From Bradyrhizobium sp. U87765 SZCCT0048 (GTDB lineage Bacteria; Pseudomonadota; Alphaproteobacteria; Rhizobiales; Xanthobacteraceae): 64,000 bases of DNA. Each line of letters opens with the position of its first letter. Positions within the stretch are counted from its first letter, which is position 1. Location of the stretch: positions 62,001-126,000 of the forward strand of contig NZ_JAFCMM010000001.1 in NCBI RefSeq assembly GCF_018131225.1. The letters are read 5' to 3'. The position numbers and the translations under genes were made by a program. The notes under the pieces are model-generated. The model was not told the origin of the DNA and searched no databases. It saw only the letters and a list, made by a program, of their open reading frames with translations. Shown here one piece after another: positions 24,447 to 33,587 of the stretch.

Positions 24447-25403
24447 ATGATGGGGATTTTGAAGGCAGACCGGATCGGTCAGGCCGCGCGGCTCGCCGCC
24501 GCCGCGGGCGCCTGCGTGGTCCTTGCCAATTGCGCCGCCTCCAACAAGTTGTCGAGCCGGCTCGATCCCAAGTACGGCGTGTCGTCGAGCCCGCGTGTGG
24601 TCGAGTTCGGTGAGCCGGTGCCCAAGGGCGGCGGTGCCTACCGTGTCGGCAAGCCCTATATGGTCGCGGGCCGCCAGTACGTTCCCGAGGAAAACACCAA
24701 TTATCGCGCCGAGGGCATGGCGTCGTGGTACGGCGACGACTTCCACGGGCGCCTGACCGCCAATGGCGAGGTCTTCGACATGACCTCGCTGACCGCTGCC
24801 CATCCGACCCTGCCGATGCCGAGCTATGTGCGGGTCACCAATCTCAGCAACGGCAAGTCGCTGGTCGTGCGCGTCAACGATCGCGGTCCGTATCACGGTA
24901 ACCGCGTTATCGATGTCTCGCACAATGCTGCACGGCTGCTTGGCTTCCGCTCGACGGGAATCGCACGGGTGCGGGTCGAATATGTTGGCCGGGCGCCGCT
25001 GGAAGGGTCGGACGACCGTATTCTCGAGGCAACCCTGCGAACCGGCGAGCCGGCGCCTGCACCGTCCGCGGTCAGGGTCGCGTCCGCGCGACCGTTCGTT
25101 CCCGATCTGCCACCCGCCGGGCAGTCCGCGCCGGTGCGTGGTGAGGTCCCGCTGCCGGCCGAGCGGCCGTATTCGCTTGGCAATACCGCCCAGGACGTTG
25201 CCTCGGTCAGCGCCACCTCGGAGATGTCCGCGGCGCGCAGCCGCCGTTCGAGCGGTTCGCTCGACAATCCGCGCCAGGTGACCTACGAGGCCAGCGCCGA
25301 ACCCGCGCCAGTGGCGCGTCCGGTCGCTGCCTATGCGCCGCCGGCGCAGGGCCGTAGCCAGGACGGCATTGCGACGCTGCTGTCCGGGCGTGGACTTTAC
25401 TGA
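24447..25403 (+). CDS. rlpA: RlpA-like septal lytic transglycosylase lipoprotein
   Basis: A 318-residue lipoprotein with an LANC lipobox at the end of the signal peptide (cleavage before Cys). The double-psi beta-barrel core is clear: EGMASWYGDDFHGRLTANGE, then VRVNDRGPY and the DVSHNAARLLG end with catalytic Asp. RlpA cleaves denuded glycan strands at the division site. The C-terminal 130 residues are proline/serine-rich and I see no SPOR domain, unlike E. coli RlpA. ATG 24447 or 24450 follows TTGGGGA. Its last seven bases overlap the convergent hydrolase gene. Confidence 0.88.
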   Translation: MMGILKADRIGQAARLAAAAGACVVLANCAASNKLSSRLDPKYGVSSSPRVVEFGEPVPKGGGAYRVGKPYMVAGRQYVPEENTNYRAEGMASWYGDDFHGRLTANGEVFDMTSLTAAHPTLPMPSYVRVTNLSNGKSLVVRVNDRGPYHGNRVIDVSHNAARLLGFRSTGIARVRVEYVGRAPLEGSDDRILEATLRTGEPAPAPSAVRVASARPFVPDLPPAGQSAPVRGEVPLPAERPYSLGNTAQDVASVSATSEMSAARSRRSSGSLDNPRQVTYEASAEPAPVARPVAAYAPPAQGRSQDGIATLLSGRGLY

Positions 25404-26365
25404 GGATCTGACGAGGCTTGGCGCGTTTCCTTGAGAAACGCGATCAGTGCGGCATTGACCTCGTCGGGGCGCTCCTGCTGGATCCAGTGGCCTGCGCCTT
25501 CGATCAGGTGCTTGCCGCGCAGGTCGGTCAAAACCTTCTCCATCTCCTTGATGCGCTTCCCGCCGATCAGTCCGGTGACGACCTCGTCGTCCGTGCCGGC
25601 GATGAACAGCGACGGCTGGCGGATCCGCACCCCTTGCCAGGGCGCGGTCAAATCCCAGTTGCGATCGATATTGCGATACCAGTTCAGCCCGCCGCGGAAG
25701 CCCGACAGGCGGTAGTTGTCCACGAAATGGATGAGATCCGTCTCGCTCAGCCAGGGCGGCAGCGGCCGTGGGATCGCCGGATCGCCGAGGAAGCCGAAGC
25801 CCGGCTGCAGGAACTGCGACATTCCTGTGCTCGAAAAGCCCTTCGAGAATACAGCATGCATGGTGAAATTGACGTCACGTTCGAACTCACGTTCGGCGGC
25901 GCCCGGAGGCTGGAAGTACTGCCAGTAGAAGTTTTCGATGCCCTCCTTGCGCAGCGTCTCGAGCGGGCGGCCGCGGCCGCGCCATGGCGGCGGGACCGAC
26001 AGTCCGGCGACCGCGGTGAATACATCGGGCCGGAACAGGGCGGCATGCCAGGCGACGGGCGCGCCCCAGTCATGGCCGATAATGACCGCCTGACGTTCGC
26101 CGAGAGCCTCGACCAGGGCCACCATGTCGCCGACGAGATGGAAGATCGTGTAGGCCTCGATGTCGGGCGGCGCCGAGGTGCGGCCATAGCCGCGCATATC
26201 CGGCGCCACCACATGATAGCCCGCGCCGGCCAGCGCCGTCAGCTGATGGCGCCATGAATAGGATAGCTCCGGCCAGCCGTGGCACAGCAGGACCAGCGGG
26301 CCGGTCCCGTTCTCGCGAATGAACATGTCGAGGCCGTTGACGGCGAGGGTCCGGGACGAGGGCAT
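25397..26365 (-). CDS. Alpha/beta hydrolase, epoxide-hydrolase-like
   Basis: A 322-residue hydrolase with the oxyanion HGWPE motif, nucleophile elbow GHDWGAP (Asp nucleophile, as in epoxide hydrolases and haloalkane dehalogenases), an acid residue in GTDDEVV and a C-terminal catalytic His in GAGHW. Tyrosines in the lid (NFYWQYF, NWYRNID) fit epoxide hydrolases, which use two lid Tyr. ATG at 26365 follows AGAGG; an upstream TTG is less likely. Substrate unknown. Confidence 0.85.
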   Translation of the reverse strand: MPSSRTLAVNGLDMFIRENGTGPLVLLCHGWPELSYSWRHQLTALAGAGYHVVAPDMRGYGRTSAPPDIEAYTIFHLVGDMVALVEALGERQAVIIGHDWGAPVAWHAALFRPDVFTAVAGLSVPPPWRGRGRPLETLRKEGIENFYWQYFQPPGAAEREFERDVNFTMHAVFSKGFSSTGMSQFLQPGFGFLGDPAIPRPLPPWLSETDLIHFVDNYRLSGFRGGLNWYRNIDRNWDLTAPWQGVRIRQPSLFIAGTDDEVVTGLIGGKRIKEMEKVLTDLRGKHLIEGAGHWIQQERPDEVNAALIAFLKETRQASSDPQ

Positions 26366-26532
26366 TGCTATTTTCGCCTCTTTGTTGCGTTTCAGTTGAA
26401 AGTTCAATCAGGCTCGCCAGGACGGCGCAAGGCGGCACAGCGCGGTTCAGATGTGAGCGGCCCTCGGGCGGCGTTGTTTGACTGCGATGCAACTGATAGA
26501 AGCGGGGCATCGCACTGCTCTCCGGATCGACC

Positions 26533-27777
26533 TTGCAACGTCGCTTTTTAAACGTCATTTCAAAAGCTTGGCCGGCGGCCTGGGTCGCGGGCATGTTGCT
26601 CGTCGGTGTCCTGGCGGGTGGACTGTCGCACGCCGCCAACAACAGCGTGCAGGGCGCGCCCAAGAAGGAAGATACCGCGCTCGACATCGATGCGCCGACG
26701 GCCATCCTGATCGAGGCCAGGAGCGGCAGCGTGCTGTTCGAGAAGAACGCCGACCAGCCGACGCCCCCCTCCAGCATGCTCAAGCTGATGACCGCGGAAT
26801 TCGTGTTCAACGCGTTGCGCCGGGGCGACATCAAGGGCTCGGACCAGTATCCGGTCAGCGAGAATGCCTGGCGCCGCGGCGGCGCGCCGGCGGGCGGGCC
26901 GACCATGTTCGCAGCGATCCACAGCCGCATCGCCGTCGACGACCTGCTGCGCGGCATGATCATCGACAATGGCAATGATTCCGCCATGGTGCTGGCCGAG
27001 GCGCTGGCCGGCAACGAGCGCGAGTTCGGCGCGATGCTGACCAAGCGGGCGGCGGAACTTGGGCTGACGCAGTCGAGTTTCGCCAACGCCACGGGCATGG
27101 CCGATCCCGGAAACCGGATGAGCGTGCGGGACATCGCCAGGCTCGCGCGTCATGTCATCCAGACCTATCCCGACTACTACAAGCTCTATAACGAGCGCGA
27201 GTTCATCTGGAACAAGATCCGCCAGCAGAACCGCAATCCGCTGCTCAATGCGATGTCCGGCTCCGATGGCCTGATCGCCGGATCCACCAAGGACGGCGGT
27301 TATGGTGCGGTGACCTCCGCGGTGCAGGATGGCGTGCGCCTGATCGTGGTGGTCAACGGTCTCGACGATCCCGACGATCGCGTCACCGAGGCCAAGAAGC
27401 TGCTCGACTGGGGTTTTCGCACGTTCGAACTGCGCACGCTGTTCGAGCCGCAGCATCTCGTCGGCTATGCCAAGGTGTTCGGGGGCAGCAGCGGCAGCGT
27501 CGGGCTCGCGAGCCAGGAGCCGGTCAGCCTGATGGTTCAGAAGAGCGGCGGCGATAAGCTGATCGCGCGGATCGTCTATGACGGCCCGGTCCAGGCGCCG
27601 ATCGAGCCGGGGAAGCAGGTCGGTGTCGTGCGGGTCTGGCGCGGCAGCAATATCGCGGTCGAGACGCCGCTCTACACCACCGAGGCGGTCGGCGTCGGCT
27701 CGACCATGCGGCGGGCCTTCGACGGGCTCAGCGAACTCGTCATCGGCCTGATCCGGTCCGGCACCAGGAAACTCTGA
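26533..27777 (+). CDS. PBP5-family D,D-carboxypeptidase homologue with altered active site
   Basis: A 414-residue member of the DacA/DacC family with an N-terminal signal peptide (core AGMLLVGVLAGGLSHA) and the C-terminal PBP5_C domain and amphipathic tail. The first motif SxxK is present (S81-M-L-K84), but the second, normally SGN, reads N146-G-N148, and the third, normally KTG, reads I248-A-G250. Family members rely on all three for D-Ala removal from peptidoglycan stem peptides, so activity may be lost or changed. Elsewhere the protein is well conserved (RMSVRDIARLARH, KIRQQNRNPLL). The start is TTG at 26533; ATG 26593 would cut the signal peptide. tmk follows after two bases. Confidence 0.85.
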   Translation: MQRRFLNVISKAWPAAWVAGMLLVGVLAGGLSHAANNSVQGAPKKEDTALDIDAPTAILIEARSGSVLFEKNADQPTPPSSMLKLMTAEFVFNALRRGDIKGSDQYPVSENAWRRGGAPAGGPTMFAAIHSRIAVDDLLRGMIIDNGNDSAMVLAEALAGNEREFGAMLTKRAAELGLTQSSFANATGMADPGNRMSVRDIARLARHVIQTYPDYYKLYNEREFIWNKIRQQNRNPLLNAMSGSDGLIAGSTKDGGYGAVTSAVQDGVRLIVVVNGLDDPDDRVTEAKKLLDWGFRTFELRTLFEPQHLVGYAKVFGGSSGSVGLASQEPVSLMVQKSGGDKLIARIVYDGPVQAPIEPGKQVGVVRVWRGSNIAVETPLYTTEAVGVGSTMRRAFDGLSELVIGLIRSGTRKL

Positions 27778-27779
27778 CC

Positions 27780-28472
27780 ATGGCTGCAGCGAACGCAAAG
27801 GCGGCCAGGCGCGGGCGCTTCATCACCTTCGAGGGCGGCGAGGGCGCCGGCAAGTCGACCCAGATCAAGCTGCTGGCCGAACGGCTCGCCGCCGCCCATG
27901 TCAGCGCGGTGGTGACGCGCGAACCGGGCGGGTCGCCGGGCGCCGAGATCATGCGCCATCTCGTGCTCTCGGGCATCGGTAAGGTGCTGGGCCCGGAGGC
28001 CGAGACGCTGCTGTTCGCGGCGGCCCGCGACGACCATGTCCATCTCGTGATCGAGCCATCGCTGGCGCGCGGTGTCTGGGTGCTGTGCGATCGCTTCTCG
28101 GATTCGACGCGCGCCTATCAGGGCAGCCTCGGCAAGGTCGATCCGGCGCTGATCGAGGCGCTGGAGCGGGTGACGATCGGCAGCCTGCGCCCGGATCTGA
28201 CGCTGGTGCTCGACCTGCCGGTCGAGGTCGGGCTGCGACGGGCCGCGGTGCGGCGTGGCAACGCCGCCCCGGATCGTTTCGAAGGCGAGGACGTGGCCTT
28301 CCATCACAAGCTGCGCGAGGCCTATCGCGCGATTGCGACACGCGAGCCGCAGCGCTGCGCGCTGATCGACGCCGATGCGGACGCCGCCACCGTCGCCGCC
28401 CGCATCGCAGAGGTCGTGATGCAGCGTTTCCCTGAACTGAAGCCGCAGGCGAAAACGGTCGCCCCGGCGTGA
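27780..28472 (+). CDS. tmk: Thymidylate kinase
   Basis: A 230-residue dTMP kinase making dTDP from dTMP. P-loop GGEGAGKST at residues 19-27, the DRFSDSTRAYQG dTMP-binding/DR motif and the lid arginines (RRAAVRRGN) are all visible. It sits between the PBP5-like gene and holB with minimal spacing, an arrangement common in alphaproteobacteria, indicating one transcript for a DNA-precursor and replication group. Confidence 0.95.
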   Translation: MAAANAKAARRGRFITFEGGEGAGKSTQIKLLAERLAAAHVSAVVTREPGGSPGAEIMRHLVLSGIGKVLGPEAETLLFAAARDDHVHLVIEPSLARGVWVLCDRFSDSTRAYQGSLGKVDPALIEALERVTIGSLRPDLTLVLDLPVEVGLRRAAVRRGNAAPDRFEGEDVAFHHKLREAYRAIATREPQRCALIDADADAATVAARIAEVVMQRFPELKPQAKTVAPA

Positions 28473-28479
28473 GCGGATC

Positions 28480-29520
28480 ATGAGCGCGAAGTCTTCCGAG
28501 GATCAATTGCAGGTGCGGCTCCCGCGGGAGACCACCGCGCTGTTTGGCCATGGCGCCGCCGAGGCGACGCTGCTCGCGGCCTATCGCAGCGGCCGCATTG
28601 CGCATGCCTGGCTGATTGGCGGAGCGCACGGCATCGGCAAGGCGACGCTGGCCTATCGCATGGCGCGCTTCGTGCTTGCCAATCCCGATCCGGCGTCGGC
28701 AGCGGTGCAGGCCGCCGACAGCCTTCATGTCGATCCCGAGCATCCGGTGGCGCGCCAGATCGCCGGCGGCAGCCATGGCGGCCTGCTGACGCTGGAGCGT
28801 TCCGCCAATGACAAGGGCGTGATGCGCACCGTCATCACCGTCGACGAGACGCGTGAGACCATCGGCTTCTTCGGCTCGACCGCTGCGGCCGAGGGCTGGC
28901 GGGTGTGCATTGTCGACACCGTCGACGAGCTCAATGCCAATGCTGCCAATGCGCTTCTCAAGGTGCTGGAGGAACCGCCGGAGCGGGCGCTGTTCCTGCT
29001 GCTCAGCCACGCCGCGGCGCGGGTGCTGCCGACCATCCAGTCGCGCTGCCGCCGCCTGCCGCTGCGGCCGCTGACGACCGACCAGGTGGCCGATGCGGTT
29101 GCCGCGAGCGCCGGCCTCGACCGCGACGATAGCGCACTCGCCGCCGCGGCCGAGGCCTCCGAAGGCAGCGCCGCGCGGGCGCTGATGCTGATCGCCGGCG
29201 ACGCGCTGGGGTTGCACCAGCGCACCGCCGCGCTGCTGGCGACGCTGCCTCATGTCGACCAGCGGGCACTGCATGCGCTGGGCGATGCGCTCGGCGGCAG
29301 CGACCGTACGGCCATTGCGACCTTTGTCGATACCATCGACCGCTGGATGAGCGAGCGGCTCAAGGTCGTGGACGCCAACGCGAATTTGCCGCGGCTTGCA
29401 CGGCTGGCGGAGGTATGGGAAAAGATCAATCGCGCTGCGCGCGAGACCGAATCCTTCAATTTGGAGCGAAAACCGCTGGTTTTCTCCGTATTCGGGCTTC
29501 TCGCCGACGTGACGCGCTGA
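28480..29520 (+). CDS. holB: DNA polymerase III subunit delta'
   Basis: A 346-residue clamp-loader subunit. The N-terminal AAA+ module has a modified P-loop ([15 protein letters not shown]) and a sensor/Walker B region ending in [16 protein letters not shown], the hallmark of delta' and gamma subunits, plus [11 protein letters not shown] (SRC motif, acting as arginine finger). The C-terminal collar domain follows. It starts seven bases after tmk behind GAGCGGATC. Confidence 0.93.
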   Translation: MSAKSSEDQLQVRLPRETTALFGHGAAEATLLAAYRSGRIAHAWLIGGAHGIGKATLAYRMARFVLANPDPASAAVQAADSLHVDPEHPVARQIAGGSHGGLLTLERSANDKGVMRTVITVDETRETIGFFGSTAAAEGWRVCIVDTVDELNANAANALLKVLEEPPERALFLLLSHAAARVLPTIQSRCRRLPLRPLTTDQVADAVAASAGLDRDDSALAAAAEASEGSAARALMLIAGDALGLHQRTAALLATLPHVDQRALHALGDALGGSDRTAIATFVDTIDRWMSERLKVVDANANLPRLARLAEVWEKINRAARETESFNLERKPLVFSVFGLLADVTR

Positions 29521-29548
29521 CCGGTCACGGCCCTGCGGCCGCATCATT

Positions 29549-29575
29549 CAGGCGACCAGAACTCAGGCGACCAGA
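29549..29575. repeat. Short direct repeat in the holB-metG gap
   Basis: CAGGCGACCAGA occurs at 29549-29560 and again at 29564-29575, a 15-base period. It looks like a small slippage duplication in an otherwise plain 82-base intergenic gap. Confidence 0.75.
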
Positions 29576-29602
29576 CAATTCCAGGAAAGGCTTTCGCAAC
29601 CG

Positions 29603-31177
29603 ATGGCGAACGCAGCTCACTCGTCCCGCTCCACCTTCTACATCACGACGGCCATCGTGTATCCGAACGGTGCCCCGCACATGGGGCACGCCTATGAGGC
29701 GATTGCGACCGATGCGCTGGCGCGCTTCCAGCGGCTCGACGGCAAGGAGGTGTTCTTCCTGACCGGGACCGACGAGCACGGCCTGAAGATGATCCAGACC
29801 GCGCAACGGGAAGGCATCACGCCGCTCGAGCTGGCGACGCGCAATGCAGGTCGCCTCAGGGAGCTCGACGAGGTCCTCAACATTTCCTACGACCGCTTCA
29901 TCCGCACCTCGGAGCCGGCGCATCATCGTTCGGTGCAGGCGATCTGGGAGCGCATGGTCAAGGCCGGCGACATCTATCTCGACAGCTATGCCGGCTGGTA
30001 CTCGGTGCGCGACGAGGCCTATTACGCCGAAGACGAGACCGTCGTCGGCGAGGACAATGTGCGCCGCGGCCCGCAGGGCACGCCGGTCGAATGGGTCGAG
30101 GAGAAGAGCTACTTCTTCCGCCTGTCGGCCTACCAGGACAAGCTGCTCGCGCTCTATGAAAGCCAGCCCGATTTCATCGGTCCGGATTCCCGCCGTAACG
30201 AGGTGACGAGCTTCGTCAGGAGCGGACTCAAGGACCTGTCGGTGTCGCGCACCACCTTCGACTGGGGCGTGCCGGTACCGGGCGATCCTGAGCACGTGAT
30301 GTATGTCTGGGTCGATGCGCTGACCAACTATATCACCGGCGTCGGCTATCCCGACGAAAGCGACAAGAACTGGCGGTTCTGGCCGGCGGACGTCCATATC
30401 ATTGGCAAGGACATCATTCGCTTCCATGCTGTGTACTGGCCGGCGTTCCTGATGTCGGCGGGTATTCCGATCCAGAAGCGCGTCTACGCTCACGGCTTCG
30501 TGCTGAACCGCGGCGAGAAGATGTCGAAGTCGACGGGCAACGTCGTCGACCCGTTCGAACTCGCCGAGCGCTATGGCGTCGACCAGCTGCGCTATTTTCT
30601 GCTGCGCGAGGTGTCGTTCGGTCAGGACGGCAGCTACAGCCACGAGGCGATCGTCGCCCGCACCAACGCCGACCTCGCCAATGATCTCGGCAACCTGGCG
30701 CAGCGTTCGCTGTCGATGCTGGGCAAGCAGTATGGTGGCGTGCTGCCGACGCCGGGGGCGTACAGCGACACCGACAAGGCGATCCTGGCGCAGGCTGACG
30801 CCATGGCCGATCTCGCGCGCACCGCGATGGCGACCCAGCAGATCCATCAGGCGCTCAACGCCATCTGGGCCGTGGTCGCGGAAGCCAACCGCTATTTTGC
30901 CGGCGAGGCGCCGTGGGCGCTGGCCAAGACCGATCCGGCGCGTCAGGCGACGGTGCTGTATGTCACCGCCGAGGTGATCCGGCAGGTGGCGATCCTGGCA
31001 CAGCCGTTCATTCCGGCGTCCGCAGCGAAGCTGCTCGACATTCTCGGCCTCGCGCCGGAGAAGCGGGTGTTCGCAACGCTGGGCGAGGGCGGGCGCATCG
31101 CGCCGGGGGCGACGCTGCCGCCGCCCGCACCGGTGTTCCCGCGCTATGTCGAGCCGACCGAGGCGGGCAAGGCGTGA
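29603..31177 (+). CDS. metG: Methionyl-tRNA synthetase
   Basis: A 524-residue class I synthetase charging tRNA-Met. The HIGH-equivalent [12 protein letters not shown] and the KMSKSTGN loop are present, with the anticodon-binding helical domain after it. The zinc knuckle between the two halves of the Rossmann fold is reduced, as in the short bacterial type; the C-terminal EMAP-like dimerisation domain is absent. Its stop overlaps the start of the TatD gene by one base. Confidence 0.95.
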   Translation: MANAAHSSRSTFYITTAIVYPNGAPHMGHAYEAIATDALARFQRLDGKEVFFLTGTDEHGLKMIQTAQREGITPLELATRNAGRLRELDEVLNISYDRFIRTSEPAHHRSVQAIWERMVKAGDIYLDSYAGWYSVRDEAYYAEDETVVGEDNVRRGPQGTPVEWVEEKSYFFRLSAYQDKLLALYESQPDFIGPDSRRNEVTSFVRSGLKDLSVSRTTFDWGVPVPGDPEHVMYVWVDALTNYITGVGYPDESDKNWRFWPADVHIIGKDIIRFHAVYWPAFLMSAGIPIQKRVYAHGFVLNRGEKMSKSTGNVVDPFELAERYGVDQLRYFLLREVSFGQDGSYSHEAIVARTNADLANDLGNLAQRSLSMLGKQYGGVLPTPGAYSDTDKAILAQADAMADLARTAMATQQIHQALNAIWAVVAEANRYFAGEAPWALAKTDPARQATVLYVTAEVIRQVAILAQPFIPASAAKLLDILGLAPEKRVFATLGEGGRIAPGATLPPPAPVFPRYVEPTEAGKA

Positions 31178-31983
31178 TGCTGGTCGATAGCCACTGCCAT
31201 CTCGACTTCCCGGATTTCGCCGAGGATCTCGACGGCATCGTCGGCCGTGCGGAAGCCGCCGGCGTCGGCCGCATCGTCACCATCTCGACGCGGGTGCGGC
31301 GCCTGCAGGCGCTGCTCGACATCACCGCGCGGTTTCCCAACGTCTACTGCTCGGTCGGCACCCATCCGCACCAGGCGGACGAGGAAGACGGCATCGGCGC
31401 CGAGGAACTGATCGCGCTGACCGCGCATCCGAAGGTCGTGGCGCTGGGCGAGGCCGGGCTCGACTACTTCTACGAGCACGGCTCGCCGGAAGCACAGGCG
31501 CGCGGCTTCCGCGCCCACATCGCGGCGGCGCGTGCCACCGGCCTGCCGCTGGTGATCCACACCCGCGAAGCCGACGACGACTGCGGCCGCATCCTCGACG
31601 AGGAGATGGCCAGGGGGCCGTTCCGCGCCGTGCTGCACTGCTACACCGGCGGCCGCGACCTTGCCATGAAGGCGATCGCCCACGGCCTGTCGATCTCGTT
31701 CACCGGCATCCTCACCTTCAAGAATTCGCAGGCGCTGCGCGACCTCGCCGCCGAGCTGCCGGCCGACCGCATCATGGTCGAGACCGATGCGCCCTATCTC
31801 GCGCCCGGCAAGTTTCGCGGCAAGCGCAACGAGCCGGCCTATGTGGTGGAGACCGCAAAGGTGCTGGCGGAGGCGAGGGGCGTGTCGCTCGAGGAGATCG
31901 CGCGCCAGACCACCGAGAATTTCTTCACCCTGTTCAGCAAGGTGCCGCGGGCCGAGGCTGCGCGGCCGGTGTCCGCCGCATGA
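31177..31983 (+). CDS. TatD-family metal-dependent deoxyribonuclease
   Basis: A 268-residue TIM-barrel hydrolase. Metal ligands appear in order: DSHCHLD, GEAGLDY, VIHTREAD, HCYTG and ETDAPYL. The TatD/YcfH family has 3'-5' exonuclease activity on DNA or D-aminoacyl-tRNA related roles; YcfH next to metG/holB is the usual position. ATG at 31177 in TGATG overlap with metG; the last four bases overlap the next gene. Confidence 0.93.
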   Translation: MLVDSHCHLDFPDFAEDLDGIVGRAEAAGVGRIVTISTRVRRLQALLDITARFPNVYCSVGTHPHQADEEDGIGAEELIALTAHPKVVALGEAGLDYFYEHGSPEAQARGFRAHIAAARATGLPLVIHTREADDDCGRILDEEMARGPFRAVLHCYTGGRDLAMKAIAHGLSISFTGILTFKNSQALRDLAAELPADRIMVETDAPYLAPGKFRGKRNEPAYVVETAKVLAEARGVSLEEIARQTTENFFTLFSKVPRAEAARPVSAA

Positions 31984-32786
31984 CCACGACCCTGACCATT
32001 CTCGGCAGCGGCTCCTCCGCCGGCGTGCCGCGTCCGGCGCTCGGCTGGGGCGCCTGCAATCCGAACAACCCCAGGAACCGGCGCCTGCGCTGTTCGCTGC
32101 TTGCCGAGCGACAGGGCAGCGGCGGCATCACGCGGGTGCTGATCGACACCTCGCCGGACCTGCGTGAACAGCTGATCGCCACCCATGTCGATCATCTCGA
32201 CGCCGTGTTCCTCACCCATGAGCATGCCGACCAGACCCATGGCATCGACGACCTGCGTTCGGTCGTGCTGCATCAGCGCGCGCGCATTCCGGTCTATCTC
32301 AACCAGTCGACCGCCGATCACATCCTGCTGCGGTTCTCGTACTGCTTCGTGGCGCCGCCGGGCAGCGACTATCCGCCGATCCTGACCAACCATGCGATCG
32401 AGGCGGGCGAGACCCGCGTCATCACGGGGAAGGGTGGCGATCTCTCGTTCACCGCGTTCCTGGTGCAGCACGGCAACATCCCGGCGCTCGGCTATCGCAT
32501 CGGCGATGCCGCGTATTCACCCGATCTCAACGACATTCCCAGGGAGAGTTGGGGGGCGCTCGAGAACCTCGACCTCTGGATCGTCGACGGGCTGCGCTAT
32601 GCGCCGCATCCCAGCCATTTCAGCCTCGACGATGCGCTCGACTGGATCGCGCGCTTCAAGCCGCGCCGCGCGGTAATCACCAACATGCATTCGGATCTCG
32701 ACTACGACGTCGTCAGCGGCCAGCTGCCCGATGGCGTTGTCGCCGGCTATGACGGCATGCGGCTGGTGCTGGATCGGGTGGACTGA
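31980..32786 (+). CDS. MBL-fold metal-dependent hydrolase (PhnP-like)
   Basis: A 268-residue metallo-beta-lactamase-fold protein with TILGSGSSAGVPRP at the start and the zinc motif LTHEHADQTHG. It resembles the PhnP/5'-phosphoribosyl cyclic phosphodiesterase group, also called lipoate-pathway-independent PqqB-like proteins. It overlaps tatD by four bases (ATGA), an association seen widely in alphaproteobacteria. Exact substrate unknown. Confidence 0.88.
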   Translation: MTTTLTILGSGSSAGVPRPALGWGACNPNNPRNRRLRCSLLAERQGSGGITRVLIDTSPDLREQLIATHVDHLDAVFLTHEHADQTHGIDDLRSVVLHQRARIPVYLNQSTADHILLRFSYCFVAPPGSDYPPILTNHAIEAGETRVITGKGGDLSFTAFLVQHGNIPALGYRIGDAAYSPDLNDIPRESWGALENLDLWIVDGLRYAPHPSHFSLDDALDWIARFKPRRAVITNMHSDLDYDVVSGQLPDGVVAGYDGMRLVLDRVD

Positions 32787-32942
32787 TGCTTCTGTTTCGG
32801 ACACGGCATTGCCGCGCTCCGGAATTCGTTCAACCCGTCCATCGGCATGAGAGTGTGGGAGCGTAGCTGCGCGAACCCTGCAACGACCTCGACGGCTTGG
32901 CGTGCGATTGCTGCGCCTCTCGCTCGCGAAAGCGTCCCGGAT

Positions 32943-33455
32943 ATGTCTCCTATCTATCTCATCGAAGGTCCGGTCGGCGCGGGCAAGTCGACGTTCGCCC
33001 AGTCTCTGGCCACGCGACTGCCGGGGACGCATATCGCGCTCGACGAGTGGTTCGCGAAACTGTTCAGTCCGGATCGTCCTGGCCAGGACGTCGTGACCTG
33101 GTACTTGCAGCGCAAGGACCGGCTGCTGAATGTCATCTGGACGCATGCGGCTGCCATGGCCCGCGCCGGTCAGGCGCCGATCCTCGAACTCGGATTGATC
33201 CAGCGGCAGGCCCGCTACGATCTCTACGCCAGGGCACGGGATGCCGGCATCACGCTCGAGGTCTATGTGCTTGATGCAGCCCCTGATGTTCGCCGGCAGC
33301 GCGTCAGGCAGCGCAATGAACAGCGTGGATCGACATTTTCGATGGTCGTGCCCGATCACGTCTTCGAACTCGCCAGCAGCATGTGGCAAGCGCCCGATCG
33401 AGACGAGATCGCCGAGCTCAACGCCACAGTCCTGACCACCGACGCTCCTGGGTAG
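32943..33455 (+). CDS. P-loop nucleotide kinase/ATPase of unknown specificity
   Basis: A 170-residue AAA_33/zeta-like kinase. Walker A is GPVGAGKST, followed by ALDEWF (acidic residue positioned like the substrate-binding Asp of chloramphenicol-phosphotransferase and zeta-type kinases) and a basic lid VRRQRVRQRNEQRG. The family phosphorylates small molecules or nucleotides; the target cannot be inferred. ATG at 32943 directly precedes the P-loop strand; no strong RBS. Confidence 0.8.
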   Translation: MSPIYLIEGPVGAGKSTFAQSLATRLPGTHIALDEWFAKLFSPDRPGQDVVTWYLQRKDRLLNVIWTHAAAMARAGQAPILELGLIQRQARYDLYARARDAGITLEVYVLDAAPDVRRQRVRQRNEQRGSTFSMVVPDHVFELASSMWQAPDRDEIAELNATVLTTDAPG

Positions 33456-33587
33456 CTTGGGGTGATCTGGGACCCATGCCGATCCCTGCGTCCGCATTGG
33501 GACGCAGGGGCGCGCCTTGATGCCGCCGCTCTTCGAACCATCAGGGCCAGTCGCAGCGGCGGCGTGCGAGCCGGCCGTCGAACCCGC

